Assembly (NCBI GenBank): GCA_900556705.1
Contig: USPT01000077.1
Coordinates: forward strand, 1-5,081
Length of the DNA stretch: 5,081 nucleotides
Source of the DNA: an uncultured Collinsella sp.
GTDB taxonomy: Bacteria; Actinomycetota; Coriobacteriia; Coriobacteriales; Coriobacteriaceae
Reading direction: 5' to 3'
The notes under the pieces were generated by a model, which saw only the letters and a program-made list of their open reading frames with translations, was not told the origin of the DNA and did not search any database. Both the position numbers and the translations under genes were made by a program. The stretch's first letter is position 1. Each line of letters starts with the position of its first letter. Of the stretch, positions 4,811-5,081 are shown piece by piece.

Positions 4811-5081
4811 ATGGCTGTAAAGCACCTTAAGCCGACCTCCGCTGGTAGGCGTTGGCAGACGATCTCCGACTTCTCCGAGATCACCTGCACCAAGCCCGAG
4901 AAGTCTCTTCTCGAGCCCCTGCCCAAGAAGGCCGGTCGTAACAACAACGGCCGCATCACCACCCGCCACCAGGGCGGCGGCGTGAAGCGTCGTTACCGCG
5001 TGATCGACTTCAAGCGCAACAAGGATGGCGTGCCCGCCAAGGTTGCCACGATCGAGTACGATCCGAACCGTTCCGCTCGCA
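4811..5081 (+). CDS. rplB: 50S ribosomal protein L2, 5' part
   Basis: L2 is a primary 23S rRNA-binding protein needed for subunit association and peptidyl-transferase activity. Ninety complete codons are visible before the window ends. The N-terminus MAVKHLKPTSAGRRWQTIS fits bacterial L2, and the strongly conserved block GRNNNGRITTRHQGGGVKRR followed by YRVIDFKRNKDGVPA and IEYDPNRSAR leaves no doubt. The full protein is normally about 275 residues, so roughly two thirds lie to the right. The ATG has AAAGGGA (4799-4805) 5 nt upstream. That site is complementary to a segment in its own leader, and a probable promoter lies about 80 nt upstream, so this gene may be expressed partly independently of rplC-rplD-rplW. 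Confidence 0.97.
   Translation, partial: MAVKHLKPTSAGRRWQTISDFSEITCTKPEKSLLEPLPKKAGRNNNGRITTRHQGGGVKRRYRVIDFKRNKDGVPAKVATIEYDPNRSAR

Noticed and set aside
1..5081. CRISPR array, tRNA or rRNA genes, transposase or integrase genes
   Set aside because: No regularly spaced repeats, cloverleaf-like sequences, rRNA segments or transposase motifs were seen on either strand.

Overview
The window looks like chromosomal DNA from a G+C-rich member of the Coriobacteriia, most like Collinsella or a close relative. I judge this from the sequence character of the ribosomal proteins, the codon preference (GTC, CTC, AAG, GAC in the ribosomal genes) and the glucoside-type PTS permease next to them. No database search was possible, so the genus is an inference. 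Every gene found is on the + strand.

Layout. Positions 1-620 hold the 3' end of a PTS EIIC permease, followed by an inverted repeat and a strong intrinsic terminator (659-691). A probable two-gene unit follows: a cation diffusion facilitator (CDF) metal exporter whose site residues resemble manganese exporters, and 39 nt later a histidine-phosphatase (phosphoglycerate-mutase-like) protein. Next comes a 458-nt stretch without a gene (2592-3049). Its first part is a near-symmetrical element with perfect 49-bp inverted arms; its second part is the promoter and structured leader of the ribosomal cluster. The window ends with rplC (L3), rplD (L4), rplW (L23) and the start of rplB (L2), which is S10-spc order but without rpsJ at the head.

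The most interesting signals are non-coding. A 26-bp motif ending in a -10-like TATAC occurs twice with 23/26 identity, once upstream of rplC (2840-2865) and once upstream of rplB (4705-4730). The rplB copy follows a terminator-like hairpin in the rplW-rplB gap, so the operon appears to be split into two transcriptionally controlled parts. In both leaders downstream of the motif, a segment inside a folded region is perfectly complementary to the Shine-Dalgarno sequence of the next gene (TCCCAA with TTGGGA for rplC, AATCCCT with AGGGATT for rplB). Together these suggest a paired promoter and RNA-leader system controlling ribosomal protein synthesis. That is an inference needing comparative and experimental support.

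How the genes work together: L3, L4, L23 and L2 are early-assembling 50S proteins. The PTS permease imports sugar and is an unrelated unit. The metal exporter and phosphatase appear co-transcribed, but nothing in the sequence ties their functions to each other or to the ribosome.
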